Shown here: positions 22,161-33,659 of the stretch, piece by piece
How the letters are laid out: each line of letters opens with the position of its first letter
How positions within the stretch are numbered: the first letter of the stretch is position 1
Assembly (NCBI GenBank): GCA_033239525.1
Contig: BSYO01000022.1
Location: forward strand, 14,890,923-14,954,922
Reading direction: 5' to 3'
DNA: 64,000 nt
Source: Nepenthes gracilis
Taxonomy: Eukaryota; Streptophyta; Magnoliopsida; Caryophyllales; Nepenthaceae
Program-made: the position numbers and the translations under genes
Notes under the pieces: model-generated
Databases searched by the model: none
The model's input: the letters and a program-made list of their open reading frames with translations, nothing else
What the model was told of the DNA's origin: nothing

Positions 22161-22513
22161 CTTAGGGAGCTTAAACAGCATACACGACAACCTCCTTCAC
22201 AAAGAGATAGCGTGATCAGTCAACGACAATCGACATGAGTAAAGTACTCCGTCTAAAGCTGGCCACCCAAGTTCACACTTGGACAGTGCCACCAAGCCTC
22301 TACTCGTGCACGAGTATAGAATAGGCTTGACATGACATCAAGATTTACCTTAATGTCTTCCCAGGACATAAGACCATCGGAGAGCACCACAAACGTCTCA
22401 AGCGAGACAAACGGCCAACTTGGGTACAATACACCGAGTTGGCGGCCAACGGCAAGAACAAGTAATTAAAACAACAACAAAGGCAAAAACACAGCACATC
22501 AGTAAATGCCCAT
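22161..22513. other. 3' spacer of the Tat element
   Basis: No ORF or known motif supported; it contains diverged CCAAG/GGCCAACTTGGG-type pieces reminiscent of the adjacent tandem repeats. Confidence 0.5.
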
Positions 22514-22523
22514 TTTATTTATT
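22514..22523 (-). terminator. Poly(A) signal pair for the antisense ORF
   Basis: Minus-strand AATAAATAAA (two overlapping AATAAA) lies about 50 nt past the antisense ORF stop at 22570. Confidence 0.5.
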
Positions 22524-22569
22524 GAATCTGTATAATTATAACAATTTTAAAAATACAATGGTATAAAAT

Positions 22570-23890
22570 CTACGGAGGAGTAAAGCCACTAGGAGGAGGC
22601 GGCGGTGGCCCCTGACCACTTCGGGACTGCCCCATGAGATTCTTGCAACATTGGGTAGAACGGTTTGCTAGGTCAAGATATTCAATAAGAAAGTTAGGGT
22701 CAACCAGCCGTGCAATGAGCTGACTGAGGTTGACGCCTTCCCACACCTGTGCCCACTGCATCTCGAAGACCTCATGGGGACGTATACAAGTGGCCAACTC
22801 GTTCTTCATTGATGTCATCTGTCCCGGGAGTTGGTCAGTATGCCTTGCCGCCCAATTAGCTTCCTCTCTCAGCTGGGCAATCTCCTCCTTTAATTTGATG
22901 TTCTCCTCTTGTAAGCATGATATCACAGTTTGAAAGGTAGCTATGTCCTCCTGGTGCTCCGCCTTGAGCAGCTCCATCTCCTCCTTGAACAAGGCAATCT
23001 CTTTGTCACGGTCAGTGATCGCCAGGTCCCGCTGGCGCAGTCCCTTGTCAACTACACCAGTTATTTTCTCCTCCTACAAAGACCAAAAATATTAAGTAAT
23101 AGCAACAGAGAGAAAAAGGAGAAGAAAAGTTGTGAAGGTTTTCCTGCCAGATTCTGCGCTTTGGCCTCACTAGCTTGCTATGAGACCTTGACCTTGGTGG
23201 TGGAGGACTGAAAATAGTAAATCTCCTAGGCAGGCCTAGTAGTGGCCTCTGTTGCAGACTCCTCTGGCAACTCCATTGTAAAGTCCACTGCCTCAGCAAG
23301 CTCTTTGGCGGTAGGCTCCTCTATCAGCTCAATGCTGACGCTAATTGCCTCTTGGGGCTCTTCGACGGTTGGCACCACAGGCGCCTCTTGAGGCTCACCA
23401 GCAGTAGGCTCATTAGATAATTCAATGGCTTGCGCGACGGGAAGCCTCTACAGCACCTCTAGGAGCTCTCCGGTAGCTGACTCCTTAGGCAACTCAGCAA
23501 CCTGCTTAGTTGAAGGCTCTGTGGCTAACTCCGATAGCACTACCAGGTGCTTTAGCTGTGGCAGAGCAAGAACAATACTACTCACAGCAGAGCACAGCCT
23601 GGCCCTATATGCCTCCATAGTAGCCTCAACTCCGCCTACATCGGAGCTATCTCCGTTTCCAGTGAACCGGCCAACCATAACACAGTCTGGCTCCATGGAG
23701 GAAGAAGAAGAAGGCATCACCGTTGGTGCTTTCTTCTGCCTTAGACTTCTGAGATTTTCCTCGCTAGAAGGAGTGCCAGCAGAGCCGATTGTAATGGTGC
23801 CTGCCTTCCTCTTATGGGAAGGCACTTTCATCTTCTGCACCAGAGAAGGTGGTCCCCATTATACCTTCTTGGCCTCCGCACGAGAAACCA
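22570..23890 (-). pseudogene. Antisense extra ORF of the Tat element, 5'-truncated
   Basis: Two open minus-strand segments, 23840-23448 (Ser/Glu/Pro-rich, KVPSHKRKAGTITIGSAG) and 22992-22570 (coiled coil: LKAEHQEDIATFQ, LQEENIKLKEEIAQLREEA; ending in a PPPPPP tail), are linked by a decayed stretch rich in EEPTAKELAEAVD-like acidic repeats. A 70-nt intron may lie at 23143-23074 (acceptor TTTGTAG; the donor reads GA instead of GT). Domain order matches the C-terminal half of the better preserved antisense ORF at 39831-41720. The N-terminal domain is missing because homology stops near 23890. Function unknown. Confidence 0.65.
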
Positions 23891-25825
23891 AGGAGTGAGC
23901 TAAAAACTTAATAAAGTATGTAATATAACAATTGATCATATATAATTTGTATTTAAAATATATTGGAATGATAATAAATCATGATCTGATGTAATAGCAT
24001 ATAATTTTCTTAAAGCTTGGGTAGAAAATTCAGTTTATACATTTTTAAAATTTTTGTTATTAAAACATGCTAATATTTTATTTTCTTAGGGATCAAAGGT
24101 TAGTAGACTTTACTGACAAAACAAGCGAATAATCGAAACTCAGGTTACATTTACCCCTAACTCTCTCCAGTATGGTGCAACAGAGGTAGGTATTTCCTCA
24201 GCTTTTGGAAAAGAAATTGGAAGAAGCATCCATTTGCCATATAAATCAAATTAATGGTGAAGTAAGATTGGGTGAATGTACGCACTCTGGGGGACTGGAT
24301 GCTGCAAATGGTGTCAGCCAGATGATGAAAATCCATCCCTTAGTTGCTAAAGTCTCCAAATGCGATGCACTAAAGGTTCCCCTATCCCAAGGTAAGGGCT
24401 CCTGGTCTGATACTGAGGCTGTTTGCTCGGTGAATGAAGTTGTGGACAAGGGAGGAGTGTTTAAGGTTTCTTGGTCCTCTATTGTGGAAAAAGATAGCTC
24501 TAGTGGTTTTGTGGCCTTAAGTTATTTCCCTCCATAGAAAGTAGATAGGAACATTGTAGAATTAACCCCCTACCAAAGTGATTAAGTAAGGGGAGGCTAT
24601 TTTTGGAAACACTCTGGTGGGGTATTTTTATGACAAACCTTTGCATTTCCATAAAGTTAACCATATTGCTAGGAAAATTTGGGCTCGATTTGGGTTGAAA
24701 CATGTAGCTGGAAATGACCATGGATTTTTCTTCTTCTGTTTTTCCTCAAATATGTTGCTAGAAAGGTGTCTTGCTAGAGGTCTTTGGGCTATTGTTAGAA
24801 GATCGTTATTCCTAAAGAAATGGAAACCTGGGGTGCCTTTGTCCAAGGAGGAGCACAAAACTTTTCCGATTTGGATTTCCTTATTGAATGTTCCAGTGGA
24901 ATACTAGACTCCTTTGGACCTTAGCTGGATTGTTAGTGCTGTGAGGAAGCCGATTCAACTAGACTCAAATACGGCGAAAATGGAACGGGTGAGTTTTGCT
25001 CGCGTTTGTGTGGAAGTTGGAGGTGGTGCAGTTTTGCCTTCAAAAGTTCACCTCTTGAATGGGGAGAAACCTAAATCAAGAGAAGTTTCCTGTGTTGAGG
25101 TTAATATTGACAACCAATGAAAACTGATTCAAAGTAGTCTTAACCAACGGAATGGTAACAATGTCGCTTATGTCAAGCCCAAAAGAATATACAAGCCAAC
25201 GGATAGAGGGGTGCTGGAATGTAATGCCAAAACAGCTAAAAAAAGGGACACGTGGAATGCGCTTGGGTCATCTATTCCTACTGAATCTGCTAGAGGAACG
25301 GAGGCCTCAATTCTCGATAACTCCTTCGCTGCCCTCCAGGAATCTGAGGCTACTGATGTGCAGGGGGTTGCCGCAACTGAGAGGGAGGCCAACTGAAGTA
25401 CAGGAAATTCTGATGACCTGATGGAGCTTTCATTTGTCCAAAAGATGAATTTGGCAGTGAAGGCTGATGAGGAAAGCTTAGCAGATCCTATTGACAACTT
25501 GCTAAGCAGGATTGGGGATGCTTCAGAACTGAACCAGCCTCCATCCTTTGATGCTGTGATATCGAAGCTAGATATGGATGAAGCCCGCATTAGCTCTGAT
25601 GCAGAGAATAGTAAACAACAACGTGTGCAGGATCAATATTCATCAGCTCCGTATGCTGTCAAGGCCCCTGTTGCCAATGCCCATATTGATAATGCGGCTT
25701 TCTGTAATGGCTCCCACAGCTGCCCAATGAGGGTAGTATCTATTAGCAGTGGCAGTATCCAATTTCCTGATGGTCGTAGCATACCCTCTTCGCTGGAGAA
25801 ATCTCACTCATATGGGAAGAATTTT

Positions 25826-26140
25826 TCGGATGCACTGCCTACTGCTGTGGAAAGAGGGTATGAGGATGCTGAGTCTGGTCAGAACCTGTGAGATGGGCAT
25901 GTGCTGATTTCAAGTCCAGAATTGATCCCTGATTCATTGCATTTCTTGAGATGCAAGAGACTGGACATCTGCACCTAATTAAGCAGTTTTCTGATCAGGG
26001 AGGAGTGCAACAGTGCAGTATAAATAGGACTGAAAATCCAGCAATTGCCCAGAGAGATGTAGTACTGGGGTTTAATCCTAATGCTGATATCAACAGTGGT
26101 GACGACTCCCTTTTGACCCAAATTCCAGCGCCTACTGCTG
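25826..26140 (+). repeat. Internal duplication in the DUF4283 pseudogene, copy A
   Basis: It encodes AVERGYEDAE, GHVLISSPELIPDSL, CSINRTENPAI, GFNPNADINSGDD and PTAGK. It matches copy B (26895-27120 continued at 27636-27730) in order and spacing. Confidence 0.8.
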
Positions 26141-26894
26141 GAAAAATGAGTAAGCAATTGACAGAAATTGGCCATAGTATGGATCATTGCAAATCAAGGC
26201 CTCTCTATCAGCCCACGGGTAGAATTTTATCAGTCCATTCTGTTAATTCTTCAAAATCTTCTCACTGGGAGTATAGACAGAGAGCTTCTTACGTCACAAA
26301 GGAAGATTCTGACTCTACAGTGAAGGGTTCGAATCAGTTTGAAATCCTGCAGTCCGTTGAAGAAACTGAGTCTTTTAAGATCAGTGATGAGCATGACCTT
26401 TCAGGGGATCATTCTGCTGGAGAAACAAAGAAGATGCCCCACATGAAGATAGTCCCAGCGGAGGAAGATATAACCAAAGTGGAGCAGGAGTTACATAATC
26501 CTTCTAATCTTGGTGCTACCCCTGCGCACAGAACAGCTGTAGGGAATTTGCCATCCCAGGCTTTTGATTCGTTAATTGTCGCTGATAAGCCTTTGGTGGA
26601 TGCAAAAACTGCAAAGTCATTTGTAGCTTTGCTGTACTAAGATGGAAGGGATGTAGTTTTCGGTAACTTGAGTTGTGATCAGACAGTGGCTGGTTTGCAG
26701 AAGTGCAGTTTCTCTCGGCAAGAAGGCATCATGGAGAAACATCAAGAAGCTGCTGGTATTTATTCAGTTTCATATGCTGATATTCTGAAGCGAGGGATTA
26801 ATTTGAATGAAGATGAGGAACCAGGCTCAGGAGCAACTCATTTGGAGTTGAGTCAGATTTCGGATACAACATCTGTTGAAGATTCTAGATTGCC

Positions 26895-27730
26895 AGATTG
26901 GCCTAATGCTGTGGAAAGAGGGCTTCGAGATGCAGGAAACTCGGCTACTGAGTTTGAGCAGAACCCTCGAGCTGGTCATGTGCTGAACTCAAGTGGCGAA
27001 TTATTCTCTGATTCATTGCCTCCTCCTGAGATGGGACATCTGCAATGAAATAAGCAATATTCTGATCAGGAGTGCAGCATTAATAGGCCTGGAACTCCAG
27101 CAGTTCCTAGCGAGTTGTTGTGTTACGGGCATTGTTACTGATGATCCAGCGACTACTGCCCCGAGACGCAGCGGCCGTCCTATTCGGCCACCAACACGAT
27201 TTCAAGACTTCGTTTGAGGATTCTTTTATATATATTTTTAGTACACCACATATACCATACATTACACACATACCATACATTACACATATCACTTATAGGA
27301 AATTGTTACAGATTGTTTCAGCTTGTTATCCACGTAGCTTCTAGTTTGTTTCAGTTTGTTAAGCACCTGCTGGTGCCTTAGTCTCGTTGGGGACGTGTCC
27401 GGTTGCTGCCGGTTGCCCGTCTTCTTCTCCCGCATATGAACGGATTGCCAGAAAGGAATAGATTAGTTTTGGATTCTGTTCTCACTGCTCTCTTCCCTTC
27501 TCCCTCTCTTCCTCTGTCTTCTCTCCTCCTCCCCTACTCTGTGAATTTTCTTCTCGTTTCCTGCTTACCTTCTGCTGCAGGAGTGTTAGCTGTGGTGAAT
27601 CCATAGCTGGAAGAAGCGGCTACGGTATCATGTTGTGCCGGGGGTTAATCCTAATTCTGATCTTTATAGTGGAGATGCTCCCCCTTCAACCCAACTTCCT
27701 ACGCATGCTGCTGGAAAAAAGAGGATGCAA
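26895..27730 (+). repeat. Internal duplication in the DUF4283 pseudogene, copy B (split by an LTR)
   Basis: It encodes NAVERGLRDAG, GHVLNSSGELFSDSL, CSINRPGTPAV, then after the 27121-27630 insertion NPNSDLYSGDAPPSTQLPTHAAGK. The inserted LTR is therefore younger than the duplication. Confidence 0.8.
27121..27630 (+). mobile_element. Solo LTR-like insertion, 510 bp, probably copia
   Basis: TGTTACGGGC...GGTATCA with TG...CA ends and a direct duplication TGTTG at 27116-27120 and 27631-27635. It interrupts duplicated coding sequence exactly as expected. It contains TTATATATATTTT (about 27227-27239), short repeats of CATACCATACATTACACA type and a CT-rich tract. Its first 98 bp can encode RRSGRPIRPPTRFQDFV, a phrase like the copia integrase-RT linker, which is unexpected in an LTR. 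Confidence 0.65.
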
Positions 27731-27988
27731 TCATCTTCATCAGCCACCGATGATCACGTTGCTGGAGCTGATTTTCTGTCGTTATTAGTTTCCAGATCCG
27801 TGTATGCTTCTGCCCTGGTTGATGATCATCGGGCTACAGCTACAGCAAGTAAATTTCATGTTGATACTGCTCCATCCCTCAAGCCACTGAAATCCATCCT
27901 AAATAAACCTAAGGACCAGCGGTTAGCTTTCCGTTCCTTGCCCGATCTCCTCGCTACTGATGGCCGAAGGGTGGAAACTGCAAATGAC

Positions 27989-28460
27989 TGAGAGTTGACT
28001 AATTGGCTGATGGTGATACCTAAGGCCTTTATTTGATCTTTATGTATTAACACCTAATTGTATCCTATTATTTTTGTATTATTTTTATAACTTATTTTAT
28101 AGTGTTTAGGGGATATCCTAACTTCTATATTTTTAATTTCAAATTGGCAAAATACTTAGACATAAATCATAGATTTTTATTTTTTATTTCATTTAATGTA
28201 ATTTACTTGCAAAAAAAAAAATCAAAAGCCGTACGATATTATTTAAGATCTATAGGTAGACCATCATACATATAACTCTATAAATAGGACCGAATGCCAC
28301 TTCTCACCTGCAGATGATAGGTCAGAATATTGATATACTATTATAACATATTAAGACATACCATAATATACTATCCGCTAAAATTTAGCCATGGTTCAAT
28401 ATAATTTTTAGAAAACTTTATACTTTTATTCATACTTCTTAGTTTCCTCTTTTTTTTAAA
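27989..28460. other. AT-rich noncoding stretch
   Basis: No ORF, repeat boundary or domain that I can support; homopolymer A and T runs only. Confidence 0.4.
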
Positions 28461-29609
28461 AAAATGGTCATATTTTTTAACATATTTGTAGAGTTTTCTT
28501 TTAAAATTCTATAAATTTGCATTTATGTTCTTGCAAAAAGTTGGTCGTGATAAATTTTAAAGCATGGAATGCAAGTTATCAGGTAAATGTAGAAAATTTT
28601 AGCAAGTATGTAGGAATTCAGCGGTTTAAAATTTCTACAGCGATTTAATCTTAATATGTAAGGCTTTTTACAGAAATTCAGAACATGTGATCTTACACAA
28701 TTAAAGTCCAGATTATATTATAGAAAGGGATACAAAATTCTTCATGTATAGGATCATTGCATCATGAATTTAACTCATGCATGTAGAAAATTAGTAATTT
28801 TTAGCTTGTTACATGAATTTTCAGAACATTAAAAATATATCTTTAATAATTTTTAAACATATAAGGAGGTTATTTATGAAATTAAGCATGTAAGAACATA
28901 ATATTGGATTTTCAGGACATATATGAAGCTTAAATTGTAGAAAATAACATACTTATACATGATACATTAACTTAGGCATGAATTTTATGAATTTTTGTAA
29001 CCAAATGAAAAGAATTATCCATGCTTGTTAAACAATATTATCATAATTTTAAAAATCATGACATGTATGAGTAATAGAATTAGAATTGCTCAAAAAATTC
29101 AACAAAGAATAACAGTAGGAGAAAAAATGTTAGGAATGCACTTGCCTTAACTTAATTCTTACATAATTTTAGCTTTGATCAACTTAATTTGGAGTTCCTT
29201 AACATTATCTTTCTCCTCTCTCTTCTCATCATTTGCTTTTCTCTCATCTCTCAAACTACCCGAAAAAATGACAAAAATCTGTCAAAGGTCTTCTTATATA
29301 CTGAGTGTTGCTCGTGCGCTACTTGGGCATGCGACAAGCATTGAGCTATTAAACTGCTACACTCAAGCAATATTTGGGCATGTCTGGAGCGGATACAATC
29401 TGTCAACAACCGCTTGAGCATCTCTTGGGAGTACCTCAAGTGCTAATCCCATGACTTTTGGCGCCCAAGCGCTGATCAAGCCTCCCTCAGATATCTAGTC
29501 ATCCGATTCAATTTGATTTTTAATCTAATTTTTATCATTATTTGACCTCAATTTTAATTATATTAATTTAATTAATTAAAATGATCAAAAGTTAAGAATT
29601 TGGGCCTTA
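28461..29609 (-). repeat. Probable LTR of a minus-strand gypsy; outer end at 29609, inner end uncertain
   Basis: On the minus strand it begins TGTAAGGCCCAAATTC at 29609, carries a TATA-like TATATAAG near 29293-29300, and a GAGAGAGGAGAAAG leader (29200-29245), the same plan as the other minus-strand LTRs here. The plus-strand start is a guess; no target duplication found. The right flank (from 29610) matches sequence at about 38219, so 29609 is a real repeat border. Confidence 0.45.
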
Positions 29610-29931
29610 CAAAAATAGTCAATATAAGACGGGCATGCAAGCTAGGGTTCGAACACCAAAGAATTAGAATGTTATTTCGGTCCAATTCATAGGTGTGAAG
29701 TTTGGGATAGTTGTTCTAAAGTTATTTCTCTTATCCTTACTCCTTGTCTACATTTCTTCTCATGATCCTTCAATTCGTGAGTATATTCTTGATATTTATA
29801 GTCAAAGTAAAGAAAATTATATCAAAATCCTACAGTCTCTATGAGCACAAAATCTACAAAATGTTTGTAGTTTATAGTTGCCTGATATTAATTTTTATAG
29901 AGATAAATTTGGTAGAATTTATATTATTATT
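29610..29931 (+). repeat. 5' LTR piece 1 of the ancient plus-strand gypsy
   Basis: Matches about 38219-38500 (shared GTCAAT..., TCGAACACC, TTTTGGTCCAATTC-TAGGTGTGA, GAGTATATTCTTGATAT). It ends at the TTATT target duplication of the solo LTR that follows. Confidence 0.65.
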
Positions 29932-32900
29932 TGTGACGGAACGGATTTTTTTTTCTTTTTTTTTAAAAGCTTCCGTCAACAGAAACACAATTAACGGTCA
30001 AAATATAAGGCAAGACTTCTGCAGAAATTTCGGCAGAGTCTCCTTTATAGTAGGATGAAAATCTCAAAAATACAACCCTATATAATCATCCATAACAAGC
30101 ACACAACTATCCATCATTTATAATTCCTATAATAAACATTCACAGGATCACATGTGCCATCCATGGCACAATTCCATAAAAACATTTACTACTCTAACAA
30201 TTTAGTAACGAGATGCCATTTAGGACCTGCACAGTAAATCCAGAGTATATAGCGGAAGTAAACTAAGAACCTGCAGAAGCATAACTTTTTCTTTTATAGA
30301 CATACATATCATGTGCTTTTTATACAAAAATCTACATGTTTTAGAATATCAATAAACATGGGATCAGTATACAAAATCATATTTCTAGCTAGGTGTTGCA
30401 TCCACAAGCTCTTCAAAAACTGCTCCACGATACTCTAAGTCCTCAAAAGCCTTCAGTAGCTTCTCTTGGCTTACTCCTTTTCGTCAGGTAATAACTCTAC
30501 TGTCTCATCTGAAGGAGGAAAAAACACTAAAACAGTGAGCCGAGACTCAGTAAGGTACGTGTATATGAACTGTAATACGGTTATGCCAAAACGATCATAC
30601 AACCATGCAGAACCAGAACGTTTAATCCAAACATCATATGGAAAAACAGTAAAGGTACACTATAACGATATCAAACCTCATGCTTCATAAATCAGTACGC
30701 TATAGACTGTAAAACAATAAATTGTAAACTTTGACAATACATGGCAAAACTGAAAACAATACCCTATCATCTTTTCATTGTACGATTCATTATCATCATT
30801 TTACTGTAATATAGCATATGGGTAAAACAATAAACGGTACTTCATATTATTTTTCTCCTTGTACAAAGCCCCGAGGACGGATATTATTTTCTCTTTGTAC
30901 AAAGCCCCAATGACGGCTATCATTTCCTCCTTGTACCAAGCCCCGAGGACGGCTATCATTTCCTCCTTATACTAAGTCCCGAGGACGGCTATCATTTTCT
31001 CATTGTACCAAGCCCCAAGGACGGTTATCATTTTCTCCTTATACCAAGCCCCGAGGACAGTTATCATTTATCTTTTTATCAAAACCCCATTTTTTTTAGT
31101 CAGACTTTCACAATTTACTTTCAGCTAACTTCAAAGTACATGAAAATTTCGTCGGTATATGCTTGTACATATTTTCAAAAACAAACTATATAGGGAGTTA
31201 CACATCGATGTCAATTAACTTTCATATATTAGATGTTACGGTCAAAACTCATCAAAACCTCTTCATTTTCGTACATAGGGCTTCGCCAAAACCGTCGGAC
31301 TCAAATTGTTCTCTAACACATGCTTATTTATGAAATTAAAGCCATAAATCCAAATATATGTACTCGATCATGCATTTAAACCATAAATCTCCAAAATTTC
31401 GAGTTAGGGTTTGGTCATGTTCTTTCAATGTCAAAATAAACACATAACACATGCTCATGCATGAAATCGGAGCCAAATACTTCCATAAGCATGAACAAAC
31501 ATGAAATCTAACCGATTAATCGAAGGAAAACATGCTTCATATACTATAAACATGCATCAACATCATTTTCGTCCACTTTAAAGCAAAATAAACGATAAAA
31601 AAAAAATAACGTCCGAGGTACACTTACCTGAGCTCGCTCTACCATTATTTTACCCGGATCGGATCGGAACGGTGGTCTCTCCCCTTTCTTCCTCTTCATG
31701 CTTGCTGTTGTGCCTCAACTTCCTCTCTCTACAAACACATATCCTCTAATCGGCATTTAAACAAGAAAGTATTACACAATATCATCCGAAGTTTTCGGAA
31801 GAGTAGTACCCATGTACAGTGCACAGGATTAGTGCACGTGAACAGTGAACACGTGCATGAATCTGTTGATTCTCAAAATTTTGGACATCCAACAGGTAAT
31901 GTATCGAACTCAAGGCATGGGTAACTATAATTTCAAGTCAATTTATACATTTAACTCCAAATAGAAGCTCAAAATGTGTCCGGGTGTGGGTCAAGGGCTT
32001 CGCGAACGAATTTTCATTAAATTTCGCAATTTCGGATACCCAATTGGTAAATCAACTTACCCAAGTGATGTATAATCATAATCTAGTCCCAAATAAATTA
32101 AAAGCCCCAAAAATCGAAGGCCAGAATCCACCCGATTGCGCATGAACAGTACACACGCGTGGGTGAGGGTTTAGGATGCACATAACGGTACGTAAGCAAC
32201 AAATCGGACGATGATTTTCACATATATACACAATTAGATTATGGGCATCGCAATGATATACATAGGGTTCGGTATTGAGGCAAAATACCCGAAGGGGATC
32301 GGACGAAAAACGGTATAGATTTACTTGCCTCGACATGCTCTACGATTTCTCTAACGGGCTCGAAACCGGATTCGGACTTCATGGCCTTGATCTCCTCCTT
32401 TCTCTCTCTTGTTCGTCGCCCTCTCTCTCTCTCTCTTTAGAACCCTAGGACTGTGAAAAATGAAGAGGAGAAAGTTGGGCGCACTTTTATATATCGCGCA
32501 GCCGCTTGAGCGGCAAGGCTTCGGGCAATCCGCCGCTGGAGCGGAGCTCAAGCGGCTAGTGGGCGGAGGGCTTTGTGTATGACACTGGTTTTTCCGCCCG
32601 ATAGGAGGGCTCGAGTGCACGGAGGGCGCCGGTCTGGCCCGCAGCAAGCCTGTAGCAAGCCTACGTCACGTTTTCGCCGTTTGGGATCCATTTTAACCAT
32701 TCTAACCCAATCTTTCACATCCTTGGACCTTATTTTTTATTATATAACCTCAATAAGTCATGATTATCACAATTTAAAATCCGAATCTTGTTAACGAATC
32801 AACATTTCATCGCTTACAATTTCGGTTGCCGATTTACTAGTTCCGATTCTTTGAGCTTTCCAATCCATTCCTCCCGTACCTTTTAAACACAATTCATCTA

Positions 32901-32952
32901 TTTTAATTTATCTACCTTCCAATTATCATATTTGAAAACTCGGGTTGTCACA
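29932..32952 (-). mobile_element. Solo LTR of a gypsy element, 3021 bp
   Basis: TGTGACGGAACGG...GGGTTGTCACA on plus, i.e. TGTGACAACCCG...CCGTCACA on minus, flanked by a perfect duplication TTATT at 29927-29931 and 32953-32957. On the minus strand: CTCGAG/CTTGAGC-rich block (32500-32640), TATATAAAA box (32485-32493), GA-rich leader (32400-32445) and a donor-like GAGGCAAGT near 32327. A second, diverged copy of leader plus donor (CTCAGGTAAGTGT) is at about 31620-31760. No gag-pol inside. Confidence 0.88.
30855..31070 (+). repeat. 36-bp tandem repeat, six copies
   Basis: Units beginning CTCCTTGTACCAAGCCCCGAG start at 30855, 30891, 30927, 30963, 30999 and 31035, an exact 36-bp period with substitutions only. 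Confidence 0.92.
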
Positions 32953-32957
32953 TTATT

Positions 32958-33600
32958 GATATTTAAATTATGTAGAATCTTGACTGTGTTGGTATTGTTT
33001 TATTGCTTTGCAAACCCTCGATAATTATTCTTATAGCTCTTGAGTTATGTTTTCGATGCAGCATTGGCTCTCGGAGAGTTGATAATTGATTACATGATAT
33101 TATTGCTCTTACACATGTAATATTATTACCCAAGATATTCATTAATTGTGAATATTATTGATTATATCATTTGCTAACTTTTGGATTATCCTTACATTTT
33201 CTCAACTCCAAAATAGAGGAGTGTGATAGCGAGCTAGAGGAGATTATTTATTCACTTTGGAGATTTTCAAATGGTGACAATGATAGGGTCTAACAACATT
33301 TATAATCAGATATAGAAGACTTTCTTAACTTTTAAGATAGATGTTGGACTTTCTTTTGAAACTGTGTTCCCTTTATTTTTATTTTTTTATGGACATTGAT
33401 TTATCTCTCATTATGAGGAGTGACTTTTATAATGAATATTTTATTTAGAATAGATTTCTTATGACCACTTATAATTTGAGTTTTTTTTTTCTCATGGTCG
33501 ATTTCGAAAACAAGGTTCTGTAAGAACCCTTGAAAACTTAAGAATAAAAAAGATTCAAGAAATTTTAGGATTTGCTAAATAATTGAGAATTTAGAATACT
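32958..33600 (+). repeat. 5' LTR piece 2 of the ancient plus-strand gypsy
   Basis: Collinear with about 60775-61490 (shared ATAATTNTTCTTATAGCTCTTGA, GATTNTATGATATTATT, AGATGTTGGACTTTC, CCTTNATTTTTATTTTT, GGTTCT-TAAGAA). Just after it, TTTTGATATATTATAGACCAAG (33601-33622) may be a decayed PBS (TTTGGTATCAGAGCCAAG). Confidence 0.65.
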
Positions 33601-33659
33601 TTTTGATATATTATAGACCAAGCCGTCTTGAGTTACTGGACTTAGTATAAGTGGGATTC

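Larger units (their letters stand above)
18118..23890 (+). mobile_element. Tat-lineage Ty3/gypsy element, internally deleted
   Basis: Plus-strand order: LTR remnant with TATA, PBS of the Tat/Athila type, gag, integrase, tandem repeats, antisense extra ORF. PR, RT and RNase H are missing between about 20440 and 20560. Neither the true 5' end nor a 3' LTR was identified; the left edge touches the gypsy LTR at 18117 and the right edge passes into AT-rich DNA near 23890. Antisense extra ORFs 3' of pol are known for this lineage. Confidence 0.8.
24090..27988 (+). pseudogene. DUF4283-containing (LINE ORF1-like) pseudogene
   Basis: A splice-acceptor-like TTTTATTTTCTTAG ends at 24089. The following frames give a DUF4283-type block at 24617-25117: GYFYDKPLHFHKVNHIARK, LARGLWAIVRRSLFL, WKPGVPLSKEE, PIWISLLNVPVEY and SFARVCVE. 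That domain occurs in plant LINE ORF1 proteins and some host genes. The rest (25150-27988) is an acidic, Ser-rich sequence without known domains. Stops at 24905, 25118 and 25394 replace expected Trp codons or similar, and a frameshift follows 25889. No endonuclease or RT follows. 23891-24089 and 27989-28100 are AT-rich flanks. Either a truncated LINE or a dead host gene. Confidence 0.65.

Noticed and set aside
24090..27988. Functional host gene with DUF4283 domain
   Set aside because: At least three nonsense codons, frameshifts and an LTR insertion interrupt the reading.
28461..28475. TGGTCATA after an A run as the inner end of the LTR ending at 29609
   Set aside because: The flanking bases do not match AAAAT on the other side, so no target duplication supports this boundary; kept only as an approximate start.
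30855..31070. CRISPR-like regular repeat
   Set aside because: Units are contiguous without spacers, in a plant solo LTR.
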